From assembly GCF_003324165.1 (NCBI RefSeq), contig NW_025407830.1, forward strand, positions 310,001 to 374,000: DNA of 64,000 bases. Reading direction: 5' to 3'. Under the pieces are notes generated by a model. The model was given only the letters and a program-made list of their open reading frames with translations, was not told where the DNA came from and ran no database searches. The position numbers were made by a program, and so were the translations under genes. This DNA comes from Naegleria lovaniensis. Lineage: Eukaryota > Heterolobosea > Eutetramitea > Acrasida > Naegleriidae. Below, in pieces: positions 42,183 to 54,100 of this stretch; within the stretch, counting starts at the first letter, position 1, and every line of letters begins with the position of its first letter.

Positions 42183-43401
42183 ATGACGGCGCAACAGCAA
42201 GAGAATAAAAATGAAAAACAAGTGTAAGTACCAAGTTCACGAGCTCAAAGTGTTCATAACAATGATGATTCGTGTTCATGCCATTGGTCAAATCGGTTCA
42301 TCTTTATTCTAAAATTTTTAAATCTCTATACAAACGCTCATGATGACGGATCGGAATGACTCTATAAAATTGTTCGAATTTGAAATTTACCAATATTGAT
42401 CATCTTTTGTCATAACAATTTTCACAACTAGTAATTGAAAAGTGGAGCGGAAAGGTTCGTTATAATGATCATGTTAGATCAATCTCATACAAATATACTT
42501 GTTATAACATTCATTTTAATATTCACAAATATAATGATCTTTATCATACATACGACTTGGACGATCTATAACAATAATTCATTGACATGTGGCATTTATG
42601 TAAAATTTGTGTTCATTGCATTTTTTGATTCAATTCCACAAACAGGATTGTGAAGAATGGGCAGGCGAGATTGGTCTTTCGAAAAATACAAAGAAAATTC
42701 TAAAGAAATTTACAGGGTAAGTCCATCATGAGAAAATTTGTTACTGAACTCGAGTGATCCATGAAATGACATTTTATATTTTGAAATTCTAAATGGAATA
42801 TATGTTTTTCTAATTTTTTATAAATAGATCAGATTTAATCTCGATTTACAATGAATGTGGAGGAGATATTGAAAAATTACACGAATACTTTAATGGAGAA
42901 ATTAAACCGTTTGGTGAATTGAAAAAGTTTCAATTTCAACTCGAAAGAATTCGAGATAATTTAATGACTTATAATGAAAATTTTGCAAAATATGAAAAAG
43001 TGAGAGAAGAGAAAAAGAAGAAGAAGAAATCGAGCGGATTTTTTATTACCAAGTCGACAGCATCTGTGTTGGGAGGAGGTTTTATTGACGATCCATACAT
43101 GTTCACTCGAGAGAGTATTCTGCAACAGACCCCAGAAGAAGTGGGCAATTTGATGTCCATGCTTTGGAAAGCATCTCTTGCAAAGAATAAGACATCCGTA
43201 ACTCAACAACAAATCGACTCGGTCACGAATGATTTGAAACAGTGCATGATAAAAATGGAAATTGATGGAGAAGTCTTTCTAGAAATGCAAACAGCTGGAG
43301 ATTGGACTTTTTGTTTTGAAAAAGAATTGGTGAGGTATTTGGACCAAGTGGAGTTGTTCTCGTTTATTGTGTATGATTATTTGCCTCTAAAGAAGGAATA
43401 A
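42183..43401 (+). CDS. SAM-domain-like protein, first exon tentative
   Basis: Secure exons are 42646-42716 and 42828-43401. Together they give a SAM-like domain (WAGEIGLSKNTKKILKKF, then IYNECGGDIEKLHEYF and FQFQLERIRDN) and a C-terminal region with a lysine run (KKKKKK) and a helical end. No ATG lies in frame in the first of these exons. The best upstream exon is 42183-42221 (MTAQQQENKNEKQ); to keep phase its donor must be GTGTAAGT, two bases before a better-looking GTAAGT. A further tiny exon in the long intron is the alternative. With this model the protein is 227 residues. Function unknown. Confidence 0.55.
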
Positions 43402-43741
43402 TTGTTGAAACAATATTGTTCTTGTAAATAGATCACAACCAACACCATTCATAAAATGTAAAAGATATCAATAATTATTTATTTTGGTAATAATTGTGGT
43501 GAGTGAGGAGTAAGCTCACCAAGTTACAGAAATAGGAGTTCTGTGTCAAAGTGTGCCCATTCATCTTAAAAGTTCTTAAAGCCCAACAAGCACGCAGTAA
43601 TTCGACACATACCATTTGTGTCTTATTCACTAAAGTGACAAGAAATGGTAAAATGCGAAAGAGAAAGATGACTCGACAAACTTTGACCGAACGGAACTTA
43701 ACAGGCTGACTCCTCCCTGCACTGTGTTGTCCGTTGGGTCG
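43402..43741. other. Convergent 3' region
   Basis: 340 bp between the stops of the SAM-like gene and eRF1. A short hairpin is possible (GGTGAG near 43498 with CTCACC near 43515). No ORF or recognised RNA gene. Confidence 0.35.
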
Positions 43742-45061
43742 TTAAATGAAGTCATCCTCATTGAATTGGTCTTCATCGGCCAAGTGCTCATCATTTTGAT
43801 AATAAGACACTTCGTCCATGTTCATTGGATAGGTTAAAACACCACCCATACCACCAAAACCTTTCACAAATTGAGATCCTTCAGGAGTACAATCAGTGAC
43901 AATCTCCAAATTACATCCCTTAGATTTGTAGTTTTCAACAATCCATTCCAGTAAAGAAACAACTTCATAATCTAAAGTATTTCCGTTCTCGTCAACGGTA
44001 TGTTTGTTTGACTTGGCTTCATCAGGTGTCAAGAACTTGACGACATAGTCACCGTTTGGTTGCTTAATATTGTATCTGAGATGAGGAAGATTTTCCCAGA
44101 CAATGAGAGTCTTAACAGCACCCATGTCCATTGCAGAAAGAGTTTCCTTTACACCAAAAACGAACTTGTTTGTGTCCTTTGAAATTTCGGTAAAGAATTC
44201 ATCGATAATTTTCTTTTCACGAATAAAATTGACTTCTTTCAAACATTCTTGTGACAACTCGATGGCTTGTTGGAAACCAATTTCGCCTCCGTAAGCAATG
44301 TCGACAACCTTCAAAATAATGGCTTGAAGACGTTGGTCAAGTAAATCAGTACGAGTCAAATCAACCTTAAAGTCAGCAGAACCAGCAAGAATGAGTCCAG
44401 AAACGTTTGGTCGATCGTTTGTAATAAAATGTTGAACAGCCAATTCAGCACATCTTCTAACATAGTTGTGTCTCTTTTCTAAACGCAATCTAGCGAAACG
44501 CAAAGCAGATTGACCACCACGACCGTGCTTCTTTGGCAAGTCAACGCTAATCTTTTGAAGAACAGTGCTTGTGTTTCCTGAGAGTGTTCCGTAAAGGCAA
44601 CCGTTACCATCCATAATAATAAAACCAAATTTTTCATCACTTTCAAGCAATTCTTGTAAAGGCTCAACATGGAATTTGTTATCACACAAATACAAGGAAG
44701 TGTTGATTGGCTTGAATGGTTCCATATCATAGGTGACTCTCTTTTCCTTTCCGTCTTCGGTGAGAACAGTACCAGAGTAAACGACTAATCCGTTATCGGG
44801 TACTCTTGTAATCAACTTTAAACGTTGAATGGTGGAGGTAATAGCGTCTTGTACAGAAATTCTGTTGACTCTACTTTTAATGTTGGAAGCGGTACCATAT
44901 TCTTCTTGCAACATTTTGGTTACTCTCGCGATTTGATCCTTTGGAGGAATAATGAGAGAAATCATACTGGTACCATTACCTCTAGCCTCACTCAAGTTTT
45001 TAATCAGCTTTTTAATTCTCCATTGTTCAATGGTTCTATCTTCGTGAACAGATTCGCTCAT
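43742..45061 (-). CDS. eRF1: Eukaryotic peptide chain release factor 1
   Basis: 439 residues, single exon, full family length. Stop-codon recognition motifs TASNIKS and YLCDNKF (YxCxxxF), and the peptidyl-hydrolysis motif [14 protein letters not shown], are intact. The acidic C-terminal tail ([11 protein letters not shown]) for eRF3 binding is present. The motif set is that of a standard-code organism that reads UAA, UAG and UGA as stops, which bears on the in-frame TGA at 14250. Confidence 0.95.
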   Translation of the reverse strand: MSESVHEDRTIEQWRIKKLIKNLSEARGNGTSMISLIIPPKDQIARVTKMLQEEYGTASNIKSRVNRISVQDAITSTIQRLKLITRVPDNGLVVYSGTVLTEDGKEKRVTYDMEPFKPINTSLYLCDNKFHVEPLQELLESDEKFGFIIMDGNGCLYGTLSGNTSTVLQKISVDLPKKHGRGGQSALRFARLRLEKRHNYVRRCAELAVQHFITNDRPNVSGLILAGSADFKVDLTRTDLLDQRLQAIILKVVDIAYGGEIGFQQAIELSQECLKEVNFIREKKIIDEFFTEISKDTNKFVFGVKETLSAMDMGAVKTLIVWENLPHLRYNIKQPNGDYVVKFLTPDEAKSNKHTVDENGNTLDYEVVSLLEWIVENYKSKGCNLEIVTDCTPEGSQFVKGFGGMGGVLTYPMNMDEVSYYQNDEHLADEDQFNEDDFI

Positions 45062-45270
45062 GACGTGGTGTGATGATGATTATTGGCCTGTTGTACCAGA
45101 GAGAGAAGAGTGAGTGAGAAGAGCTTGAGATATTTTTTTCAAAATTCAAAAATTACTCTGAATTTATTATTGGCTGATGACATGGTTGATGGTCAATGTT
45201 GAGGATGAAGATTGGTTCAGTCCATTGTTGTGACCCACAACCATTTCACGTTCATGATTGAAGCAATAAT

Positions 45271-47240
45271 TTATTCTCGTAATAAATCAACTAGGGAATA
45301 GATTTCCTCTGAAACAACAGAATACTTGTTGTGTGTTTCGTCCTTTTCCTTTTCAGACTTGGCATTAACAATGTCCTTCAAGTATTCGAACTTCTTTTGA
45401 TCTTTCTTTTCAATTTCACTAATTGTAGAAACAGTCTTTGATTGGAGTTTTGACAACTCGGCAATGATTTCATTCTTGATGTTATCTGCCATAGCCAGTC
45501 TCTTCTTTTCAACATTCTCAATGTTGTTACGATCCAAGGACTGTTCTAAATCTGTAAACCACGAGTCTCTTTCAAAGAATTTTTCAATGTATGTCTCAAC
45601 TAATTCGTATGACATGGTTTCACGCTCTTTTTCAAGCTCTTCCTCAGACTTTTGAATGGAAAAGTCCAATCTAACATAAATAATCACAAACATGCAGAAA
45701 CCAAAAAGTGAACCAATTACCAAGAGTGGTTCAAAATAGACGGCAGTAGCTGGGAATGTATAAGACAAGAGGAAATTTTCATTGTGCTCTGGAACAACAT
45801 TCTTCTTCTTAATAACTACCACAGTCCTTCCTCCAACATCAAGGTATGTCTTTAAATTTTCTCTATGTTCACTGTCAATTGGGAAAGATGTACGGAATTC
45901 AATATCAGAGGAACCTTCTGGAACAATGACACGAAGAGTGAGATCCTCAACTGGAGCGTCAAAAGGCACTGAGAATTTGTATCTCAATTTGTGCTTTTCA
46001 GGGTTGTTAAGAGCTGTAGTGAGGTAATCACTGATTGGCAAATTGTAGCCAATATAAAAACGAATTCTCCATCCACCAAAAAGTGGGAATCTTGGATAAA
46101 AATCAACCTCAAGGTTCTTTCCAACCACACGAATATCAGATGAAGAAATATTTCCAATTCTGTCTCTAAAGTAAATGTCGGTGGCAGTAAGTGGTAAAGT
46201 GGCTGTAATCTTTCTAAATGATGATGGTGATGTTTGAGGTGGGTTCTTTGCATATTCATATCTTGAGAATGGACCAATTAATTTAGCTCCACCATGTTTG
46301 ATTTCATAATGTTCTTCTATAGCCAAGTTACCCCAATGAGAAATTTCGACTGTTCTATCCACAGATTCAACAATAAAGAATGGTCGATCATTGGTGTAGT
46401 GAACTCTCATTTCATCCACAGAGAATGGAGTAACATCACGATATGGTCCGTATTGTATACCAGTTCCCTTGTTTTCAACTGGCTTAACTTTGGTAGAATA
46501 AGAATCAATGGATGATGTTCCGACTTTGACGGTGGTAACTTGATGTCTCACCTTGTAAGGAGAGAAAAAGTAGGCATTGCTCTCATAAACAACTTTTTGG
46601 TGCTCGGTTTGTGTAATTTCCTTTGGATAAGGACGAACCACACCGACATAGACAATGCTAATGACTAAATCAGCCTTTTGATTGGCTCCCAAAGGCGAAG
46701 CGAGTTCAATTTCAAAGAAAGATGCGTCTCTGTTATGAAGATCGTGTTTAAAGAAATATATTGTGAATACGTCGTGATGACATCATTGTTGGAACACATA
46801 AGACCGAAACATATTAACATGAAATTTTGTGAAGTAGATATCAGGACGGGTTAATCAAATCATCATAACAAATAATATCAATATTAAATCAATATTCGAT
46901 CCGTAATCATGAATTCCACTTACTTGTTCAATTCATCATCAAATTTGTGCTTCAGAACATTCAAAGTATTGGATTGTTGGCGGGCAGAAACATAGGCAAC
47001 ATTATTCATTGATAATGTCTTAGGGAAAGCCAAATAAAAGTATTTAGTCTCGGATGATCCAACATTTTGAATTGAACATTTTACTTCCTCTCTCACCATA
47101 GTGTTTTGTGTGGTGTCGATTGTTCTATCTATTGATAATATTTCAATATTTGAATAGACATTGGATTTGGCTTGGATAAAAGTAATCAATAATAAACACG
47201 ATAATACTAAAAAACCAGAAAGCAAGCTTCCTCTCGTCAT
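45271..47240 (-). CDS. OST1: Ribophorin I, oligosaccharyltransferase subunit OST1
   Basis: 591 residues in two exons: 46924-47240 and 45271-46729 (intron 194 nt, GTAAGT to AACAG). Signal peptide at the N terminus (LLSGFLVLSCLLLITFIQA). Ribophorin I features follow: VREEVKCSIQNVG, FPKTLS, the HWGNLAIEEHYEIKHGGAKL and FSRYEY segments, and WRIRFYIGYNLP. One transmembrane helix sits at ~415-437 (VIGSLFGFCMFVIIYV), then a long coiled cytosolic tail. It is an ER membrane protein of N-glycosylation. Three codons (ATC) before the ATG at 47240 belong to the leader. Confidence 0.9.
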
Positions 47241-47336
47241 GATGATGATCAATACGTGTTCGACAAGGCTTGCTTAAAAATTTTTTGTTTTGAATTTTAT
47301 TGCCAGCCATGTTTTGGAGCACAGACACACTCGAGT

Positions 47337-48285
47337 CTACAAAGTGTTCTGTTCGTCCATTGGGAAGCAAACATCTCCCATGAAATCAATCTCAAAAGAT
47401 TCGCGTTTCAAGGAGAATGCTACACAGTGACCTAGTGAAGCATGAGTTTTGAATTCTGAAACATCATTCGTTCCATACACTGTCTTGTTACATTTTGTGC
47501 AATATCTGGTATTATTTGTCGAGTATTGCAACTGGTCATATTTAAGGGGACATCTTTGAATTGCACGAACACACGTGGTAACAGTTGTTATACTTCATCA
47601 GCTCATATACTCATAACACTTACTTGTAATTAAATTCACATCCCTCAATGAAAAAAGATGTATCGTCCAAGGGTAGCTGCAGGGCATTGCTAAGCTTGAA
47701 AGGATCTTTTTCCATGTTTTGATGTAATGGAAGAGCTAGTGGAGCGTACAGTTTTAAATGATTCACTCTTCTACGCAACACTTGCATCCAATTCTTTATG
47801 TTGAGAGTCTTTTCGAATTGTGGAAAATAATAACAAACCAATGCTTTCCAAATTAGCCGTTGAACTAGTTCAAAGTCTACTTGCTCCTCTTGTTTTTTAT
47901 ATGCATTGATCACTTTAGGAAATTGTTTTTCGCTCGATGAGTGTATCTCTTCACTGGAAACGTGTTGCTTCAACTTGATGTATTCTTGGACTTGAGAGGG
48001 TGATTGATGGAATAGAAATTTCAACATAAATCGATCCGTGACAGCAAAGTAGAAGAGGGTTTTTAAATCCATGAACGTAACAATATTGATGACCACTTCC
48101 GACGGAAGTACACCACTCTTGGTGAATGGATTTTCGATCGGACCTTTCGCATTGTGGTGTGCACGAGTTGTGATTTCTGTATTAGACACAACTTGAGTAC
48201 TTGTGTTTTGACTTGACAGTTGTGAGGAAACTCCATTCAAATCCTCTTCAGCGGTATTGTGATTCAATCGGGACCATTTAAACAT
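47337..48285 (-). CDS. F-box-like protein with a C-terminal Cys motif
   Basis: 292 residues in two exons: 47624-48285 and 47337-47553 (intron 70 nt, GTAAGT to CAAAG). A degenerate F-box lies at ~58-95 (SGVLPSEVVINIVTFMDLKT, then FYFAVTDRF). The middle part has a helical, Trp-containing domain of the type found in amoebal F-box proteins. Exon 2 adds a CPLKYDQLQYS segment and a C-x2-C (YCTKCNKTVY). F-box proteins link substrates to Skp1-cullin ligases; the substrate is unknown. A-run start. Confidence 0.7.
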
Positions 48286-48390
48286 TTTTTCTTTTGCTGT
48301 TCTCGACGAGAGATAGGAAAAGGAGCTAGTTCATTATTCACACTTTTCTATTCAAGAATTAAACAAGCCATCTTGCATTTGTCACGGTTG

Positions 48391-49656
48391 TTATTGACTG
48401 CTAAATAAATACTTATGTTCAGGTACAGGTGACACAGGATCTTTGTTTTCAACAAGCACTCGCCTTAAATTCTCAATACATAATTGTTCCATGTCAAGTC
48501 TGGTTTCATCCGTTTGTGTACCAATATGAGGCAACAATGAAATACAAGGATTGTTGGAAGCCAATTCTAAGAGTTCTTGTGTAATAGTGGGCTCGAATTC
48601 AAAAACGTCTAATCCACAACCAGCAATGGTATTCGATTTGAGAGCTTGTACAAGATCTTGTTCATGAATGACTGCTCCTCTTGCAGTGTTAATAATTATG
48701 CAATTCTTTTTCATCATGTCAAACTGTTTTTTGGTGATCAGGTGACGAGTAGATTCAGTAAGAGGTGTGTGAATTGAAATGATATCGCTCTGTTTCAAAA
48801 GGTCATCCATGCTTTGACAATATTCAATTATAGGTTGACTGTGGTAATATCTGCCCACCTCTGACACGAGTTGACCAACTTGTTTCAGTTTTTCTTCAAC
48901 ATCCTTTTTTTGATTTCTTTGGTGATACAAAATTCTCATTCCAAATGAAAGTGCCCTTAAGGCAGTTTTAGTTCCAATACTTCCCATACCAATAATTCCT
49001 AATGTTTTTCCTTTCAAATCATGGCCCATGAGTGTTTCATATCCAGATTTCCACTTTAATTGTCTAAGATTTTCTTCAAATACTCTTGTTTTTCGAGATG
49101 CATTTAACATGAGAATTATGGCAGTGTCTGCAGTTGCATCCGAAACAACATCAGGAGTATGAGTGACAATTATTGGTTTATCCTTTGTTGTGAGAGCCGA
49201 TTTAACATCTACATTATCATACCCAACACCATGATTAGCAATGATTTTCAAGTTATCTTTTGCTTCTTTTGTAAGCTTTGAGAAAAAACCATCATTTGAC
49301 AGTTTGAACTGAGATTTCCATCCAACAAAGTAGAGACCATCTGGTTTGTACTCATTTACTTGTTGAACAAAATTTTCAAGACCTTAAATCGTTCAGCATA
49401 TTGTGTCATTTCGTTGACAAAAATGATTTCAAAATTGTCAATCAAATTTATATGATTTTCACCTTGAATTAAATCGACACCAACCTTTACCAGCAAAAAC
49501 TTGGAATGTAAATTTGTTCTCAAATTCCTTTTCATCATGATAGGCGAACCCATTACTCATAAATATCTTGTAAGATCGAACAGATCCCGAATCATGATGA
49601 TGGCTCATCGATGATCTGATGAGAGGCTTGCAAAAGAGGGAGCTTATTTTTTTCAT
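48391..49656 (-). CDS. D-isomer 2-hydroxyacid dehydrogenase, 28-nt intron and one frame break
   Basis: NAD(P)-dependent reductase of the glyoxylate/hydroxypyruvate reductase group. NAD fold GIIGMGSIGTKTAL; catalytic Arg in NTARGAV, Glu in DVFEFEP, His in LLPHIGTQT; GVGYDNVD near the substrate site. Exon 1 is 49491-49656; a 28-nt intron (49463-49490, GTAAAG to TTCAAG) keeps phase. Near 49382-49388 the frame shifts in the sense of one missing base (GATTTAAGGTC). With both, the total is 412 residues. The N terminus (MKKISSLFCKPLIRSS) might be an organelle presequence. It is divergent from the next gene, 65 bp away. Confidence 0.8.
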
Positions 49657-49721
49657 CTCTGACAAATAATAATTTTGAATAACATTTTGAAAAAATTATT
49701 TGAATTATATTATCACGAGTC

Positions 49722-50309
49722 ATGATTTCATCTGCAGCTTTATCAAATAACAACAACAACCACTCGATAATTACAACCCGACAACTACCGGAAGAAGAAG
49801 AAAATACGAGAAAATTAGAAATATCATTTTCTAAAACAGTTCCTTCATTAATTAACGCCAATGATGATCATGATGAACAAATAATGGCATCGGAACAACA
49901 AGATCTTTTTGAAATTAAACCGCTGAGTAGCACAGTATTAGCAATTTCATTGAAAGAGCTGGCAAATAATGCTCAAGTTAGCACAGACGAAATCATTCAA
50001 GTCTTGTCCAAAGCACTTTCTAAATATTTATCAAAGAAAGAACAACTTTCCAGCTCAACTCATAAAAAAGAATTATCACTACTGGGTAAGGTTATGGAAC
50101 TATTGAAACAATTTTCGGAATGGGCAAAAGAAAATGCTTGGGAGGTATTCTTGTTCAGACTCTTTGATTGCATTATTGTATTTTGTGTCTTGTTTTTCAT
50201 GAGGCATATTCTTCCCAAGAGTGTGACACGAGTTTTGGAATGGTTTATTGATCCTCTTGTGGATTTTGAAGGCTTCCCTTTTTCCAAACCAGCCACCTCC
50301 AACAATTAA
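49722..50309 (+). CDS. Unknown single-pass membrane protein
   Basis: 195 residues, single exon. The N-terminal ~60 residues are disordered (Asn run, acidic EEEEN). Residues ~72-135 are helical and Ser/Lys-rich. One hydrophobic segment (~148-164, CIIVFCVLFFM) is followed by a basic MRHILPK and a 30-residue tail. No signal peptide, so a membrane-anchored protein with a cytosolic N terminus is likely. No family recognised. Confidence 0.6.
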   Translation: MISSAALSNNNNNHSIITTRQLPEEEENTRKLEISFSKTVPSLINANDDHDEQIMASEQQDLFEIKPLSSTVLAISLKELANNAQVSTDEIIQVLSKALSKYLSKKEQLSSSTHKKELSLLGKVMELLKQFSEWAKENAWEVFLFRLFDCIIVFCVLFFMRHILPKSVTRVLEWFIDPLVDFEGFPFSKPATSNN

Positions 50310-50827
50310 ATTGTTGTTTCAACATTGACAATTACGCCTCACTTTCAAGTTTTAACGTTCAACAGTGTGAGGCAAGCTCGTGCTTGAATACTCTAATCAT
50401 CAAATTCCAAAGAATATTTCACCATGACCACCTCGCCATTTGCACACGAACCAACAAGTGGCACCATAACAGATCAATAACTCTCCGATCACATCACTCT
50501 TCGTTTCCAGCTTTCACACGTCAAAACCCTCATTTCATAAAAAAATCACACTGTTGGTCTGGCTGGAGAACAAACACAAAGAACGCTCCAGTTGCACCAG
50601 GAAATTTTCGAACAGTAGCGTCCATACGTATCATCATCACTCTGTGTCCATACAACCATTTGCCGATTTCACACACAGTGTGTTCATCATCATCAGCAAT
50701 TGCTCTCGAGGACATTAATTGTTGCTTTTCGATCTAAAATTATTTCATCATCTGAAATTCCATCATCTCTCCCCATCAACAACAACAACAACAACGATAC
50801 GACCACACACATTTGAGTTCGATCCGA
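50310..50827 (+). other. Intergenic region, no gene seen
   Basis: 518 bp between two rightward genes. It contains a CAA microsatellite (about 50777-50795) just before the RasGAP start. Short frames on both strands lack coding features. Confidence 0.4.
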
Positions 50828-53800
50828 ATGTTCAGTTCCACAACTCCAGCACATGATTTTGGAGAATTAACTACAAATTCACCATCCTCTCTCTCCACTC
50901 CTCGACAATCTGTCTCATCATCCGACAGTGCTAAAACATCCACAAGCGAACTTTTCAATTCCAAAGAAAAACTCATTGTTATTGTCGATTCGATTGATAA
51001 CTATAAGAATAATAATGAACAACAACAACAATCATCAAAATCATTACCAGACAGTGCTGGAGTTTATGTAAAAGTATTTTTCGATAATCAAGTTCGAGTG
51101 ACAAGTGTAAAAACATTCTCCAGTAACACAAATCCATGGCATATCAAGTTAGGAAAACGAGTGATTATTCCCTATGCAACAAGTGTGTTGAATGTTGGAA
51201 AGTTGTGGCTTGAAGTGTTTGAAACCACAGGAGAGACTAAAACTGTTGATAAGAGATTGGGAAGAACAGAACCAATCAAAATTAGTGTATGTTTTCCATT
51301 CTAATGTTGACATTACCATATTTTAACTTGAATCCACAATTTTTTTTGAATCTTGTTCGTGTGAAATGATGATGCAACTGAATGTGTGCAATACAATTAT
51401 TCCTTGTGTCCATGTGAATGTAAATGTGAATCGGGAATATTAGGCCTTTGACATGAATCATCCAGTCGAATTTTCACTCAATCTTACCGATGAAATTCAA
51501 GTCCAGTTCAGATTTATGAGAGCTCCACTTGCGAATAGAGGTCACTTTAAAGCAATGGAACAGGGTATTTATTCTCTCCTTCTGAAAATGAAAATGCAAG
51601 GAGATGGAATTTTGGATAACAGAAGAATTGACACAGAAGAGGAAGAAGAAATTGAAGAGGAAGAAGTTTTATCACGAACACCAAAAGTCATAAAATCAGG
51701 CTATCTTATAAAGAGAGGACAGGGAAATTTTGCCAAATGGGCACGAAGATATGTCGAGTTGGATGATAATTTACTATTGAAGTATTTTGCTTCTGATTCC
51801 GAAGAGGATCGAAAAGAACCTTTGGGAATTGTTGTCATTGACAGTGATTCAATGGTATGTTAGTTGTGTGTGTGTGTGAACACAAGTTGGTCATTGACAT
51901 GATTTATCATTTGAATTCTATGATTTATTTTTCTATTACCAAACACACATAGATTTATGTTCCTAGAGATGAAGCCATGGAAAAGGAATTACAAAAACAG
52001 AAAAATATTGAAAAATCAAAAGAATTTGTTTACTACAATCAAGCATTGCTTATTGATGAAGACGATCCCACAGTCAGTATGGAAACTATTGACGATCTCG
52101 ATTTGGATGAACAACAAACAATTAACTTGATCAGAAGGAAACGTAGAGAGTTGGAATTGAGAGGTCCAATGCTAGACGTTGATGAACTCTATCCATATTA
52201 TTTACTTGCGTCTACAGACAGTGAGCATGATAGAAATCAAATTATTGATGAAATTATTGAAAGTATTGAAAACGAAGAGACAGAACCTGTAAAAATCAAA
52301 TCACAAAATAAGGAAGAACGAAAGCTTGACAAGTTTTTGAATCTTGTAAATCCAAAAGGATTCAAATTTTCATTATCATGTCAAATCAGTTTCAGTAATG
52401 GTAAGGAACATGAAAATAGAGAACATATTTTCATTGCTGATTCAGAAGAGGCAAGAAAAGAGTGGATCACATCAATTTGTGATCACATTCTCTTAGAAGA
52501 AAAGAGAACTGATTTGCGTGATCCTGAAGAAGAAATCACAACCAAAATATTCCCATATTTGGACTTTTTCGAACTCCTGACAACAAATACTGATTTGAAT
52601 GAGGTTGTGAGATGCTTCAATTCCTTCCAACTTAACGTTTCAGAGAAGATGGTTGCTCCACTTCTCACTCTCTTTGATTCTTCGGACTCTCCAAAGCCAA
52701 GTGTGGATTTTGTGAAAGCTGCTGTCACAGTAGAAGTCGATTGTGCTGAATCATCAGGAACACTGTTCAGAAGAAACAGTTTATCATCCAAACTTGTCAC
52801 TCTCTTTTTCAAAGTGTTTGGCTTGCGATATCTCACAAAAACAATCAAACCTTTCCTGTTAAAACTGATCAAAGAAAATAAGAGTTATGAAATTGATGAT
52901 GAGAAGGTTGCTTCCTCTGAAGTTGCTGACAAGAATGCAGAATTATTGGAAGGACTTTGTTCAGAAGTTCTTACATTAATCACCAACTCCCAAAATAATT
53001 GTCCCATCCAAATTCGAGAAGTTCTTTCTCACACATTTTCTGAATCAGAAAAGAAATATCCATCAAGTGGAGAAATGTGTGTTGGTGGTTTACTCTTCCT
53101 CAGATTTTTCTGTCCAGCATTGGTCACACCTCAACTCTTTGGTCTTGTGAAAGATCCACCTCCAAAGAATGTTCAACGTACACTCACACTCTTGACCAAA
53201 ATTTTACAAAATGTTGCCAATCAAATTCAAGTCAGTGAAAGTAAGAAGGAAAAATTCATGAAACGAGTCGAAACTTATACAGCCAATCAAATTGAAAAGA
53301 CCAAACAATTTTTAAGAACCATGTCAGAAGAACCCAAAAAGGAAATTAAGGAAATCAAAGAAATAGTTCCTGATACGATCAAATTACAAAGTTTGGAATT
53401 TATTGCTCACCACTTTGGTGAAGCCTTTGCAAAGAAATATTACAACTTTGAAGGAGATGTTTTAACAGAAATTACATTTTACAAATTTGCAAATCAACTC
53501 GCTCTCATTACCAAACAAGGACTCGACAAGAGAATCAAACAATTGGTTGGAGATGGACCAATTCCACAACGAGTTTACAGCACTCTTCGCTCTCCTCAAT
53601 CAAAATCTCCCACTTCCTCAAACTCGACTCCTTCCACCTCTCGTGTGAAATCTCCAGTCACCCTTCCGACTGCTTCGAATCATACGATCATGATGAACAC
53701 AACAACAACAACAACCAATTCTCTTTCACCAAATTCTCTTTCTGTTCCAACTCCCAACCATAAGCAAGCAAGCAGCAGTAGTAATTCTCCAACAACTCCA

Positions 53801-54001
53801 ACATCCAATGAAACAACAACGAGTACACCATTGAAAAATAAGGCCACTCGTTCTCCTTCCATCTCGGTGGTCGATGTGGAACGTTCTCAATCAGCGAATG
53901 TGAAAAAAGTGGATTCTTCGAAATGGCAAAACAAAAAACAAACCAAAGCTCCTTCGACTCTGTTGAAGATTGTGAAACGTAAAGAAAATGAACAGCAATA
54001 A
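50828..54001 (+). CDS. C2, split-PH and RasGAP protein
   Basis: 972 residues in three exons: 50828-51286, 51444-51854, 51953-54001, all in phase 0. A C2-like domain (~40-190) has YVKVFFDNQVRV and NPWHIKLGKR. A PH domain starts at KSGYLIKRGQGNFAKWARRY (~236) and ends at FIADSEEARKEWITSI, with ~110 extra acidic residues between its halves. The RasGAP domain (~495-780) carries the arginine finger in GTLFRRNSL and LLFLRFFCPAL, the FLRFxxPA signature. The C terminus is a Ser/Thr/Pro/Asn-rich tail. It should switch off Ras at membranes; the lipid specificity is unknown. Confidence 0.85.
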
Positions 54002-54100
54002 ATTGGTGGTATTTCCAATGAAATGTCATCATGACACAAATTCTCTCAAACTTGTTGTTGTTCAAAGAGAATGTTGACTTAAAAATTGAATTTAAAAAAA

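Noticed and set aside
42224-42645. Extra microexon between the first two SAM-like gene exons
   Set aside because: I searched the intron for AG-N(1,4,7,10)-GT combinations that restore phase; those with good sites introduce stops, so a slightly shifted donor is simpler.
50777-50795. CAA repeats, and other trinucleotide runs (25000-25300, 41775)
   Set aside because: Ordinary microsatellites; no CRISPR-like spacer pattern.
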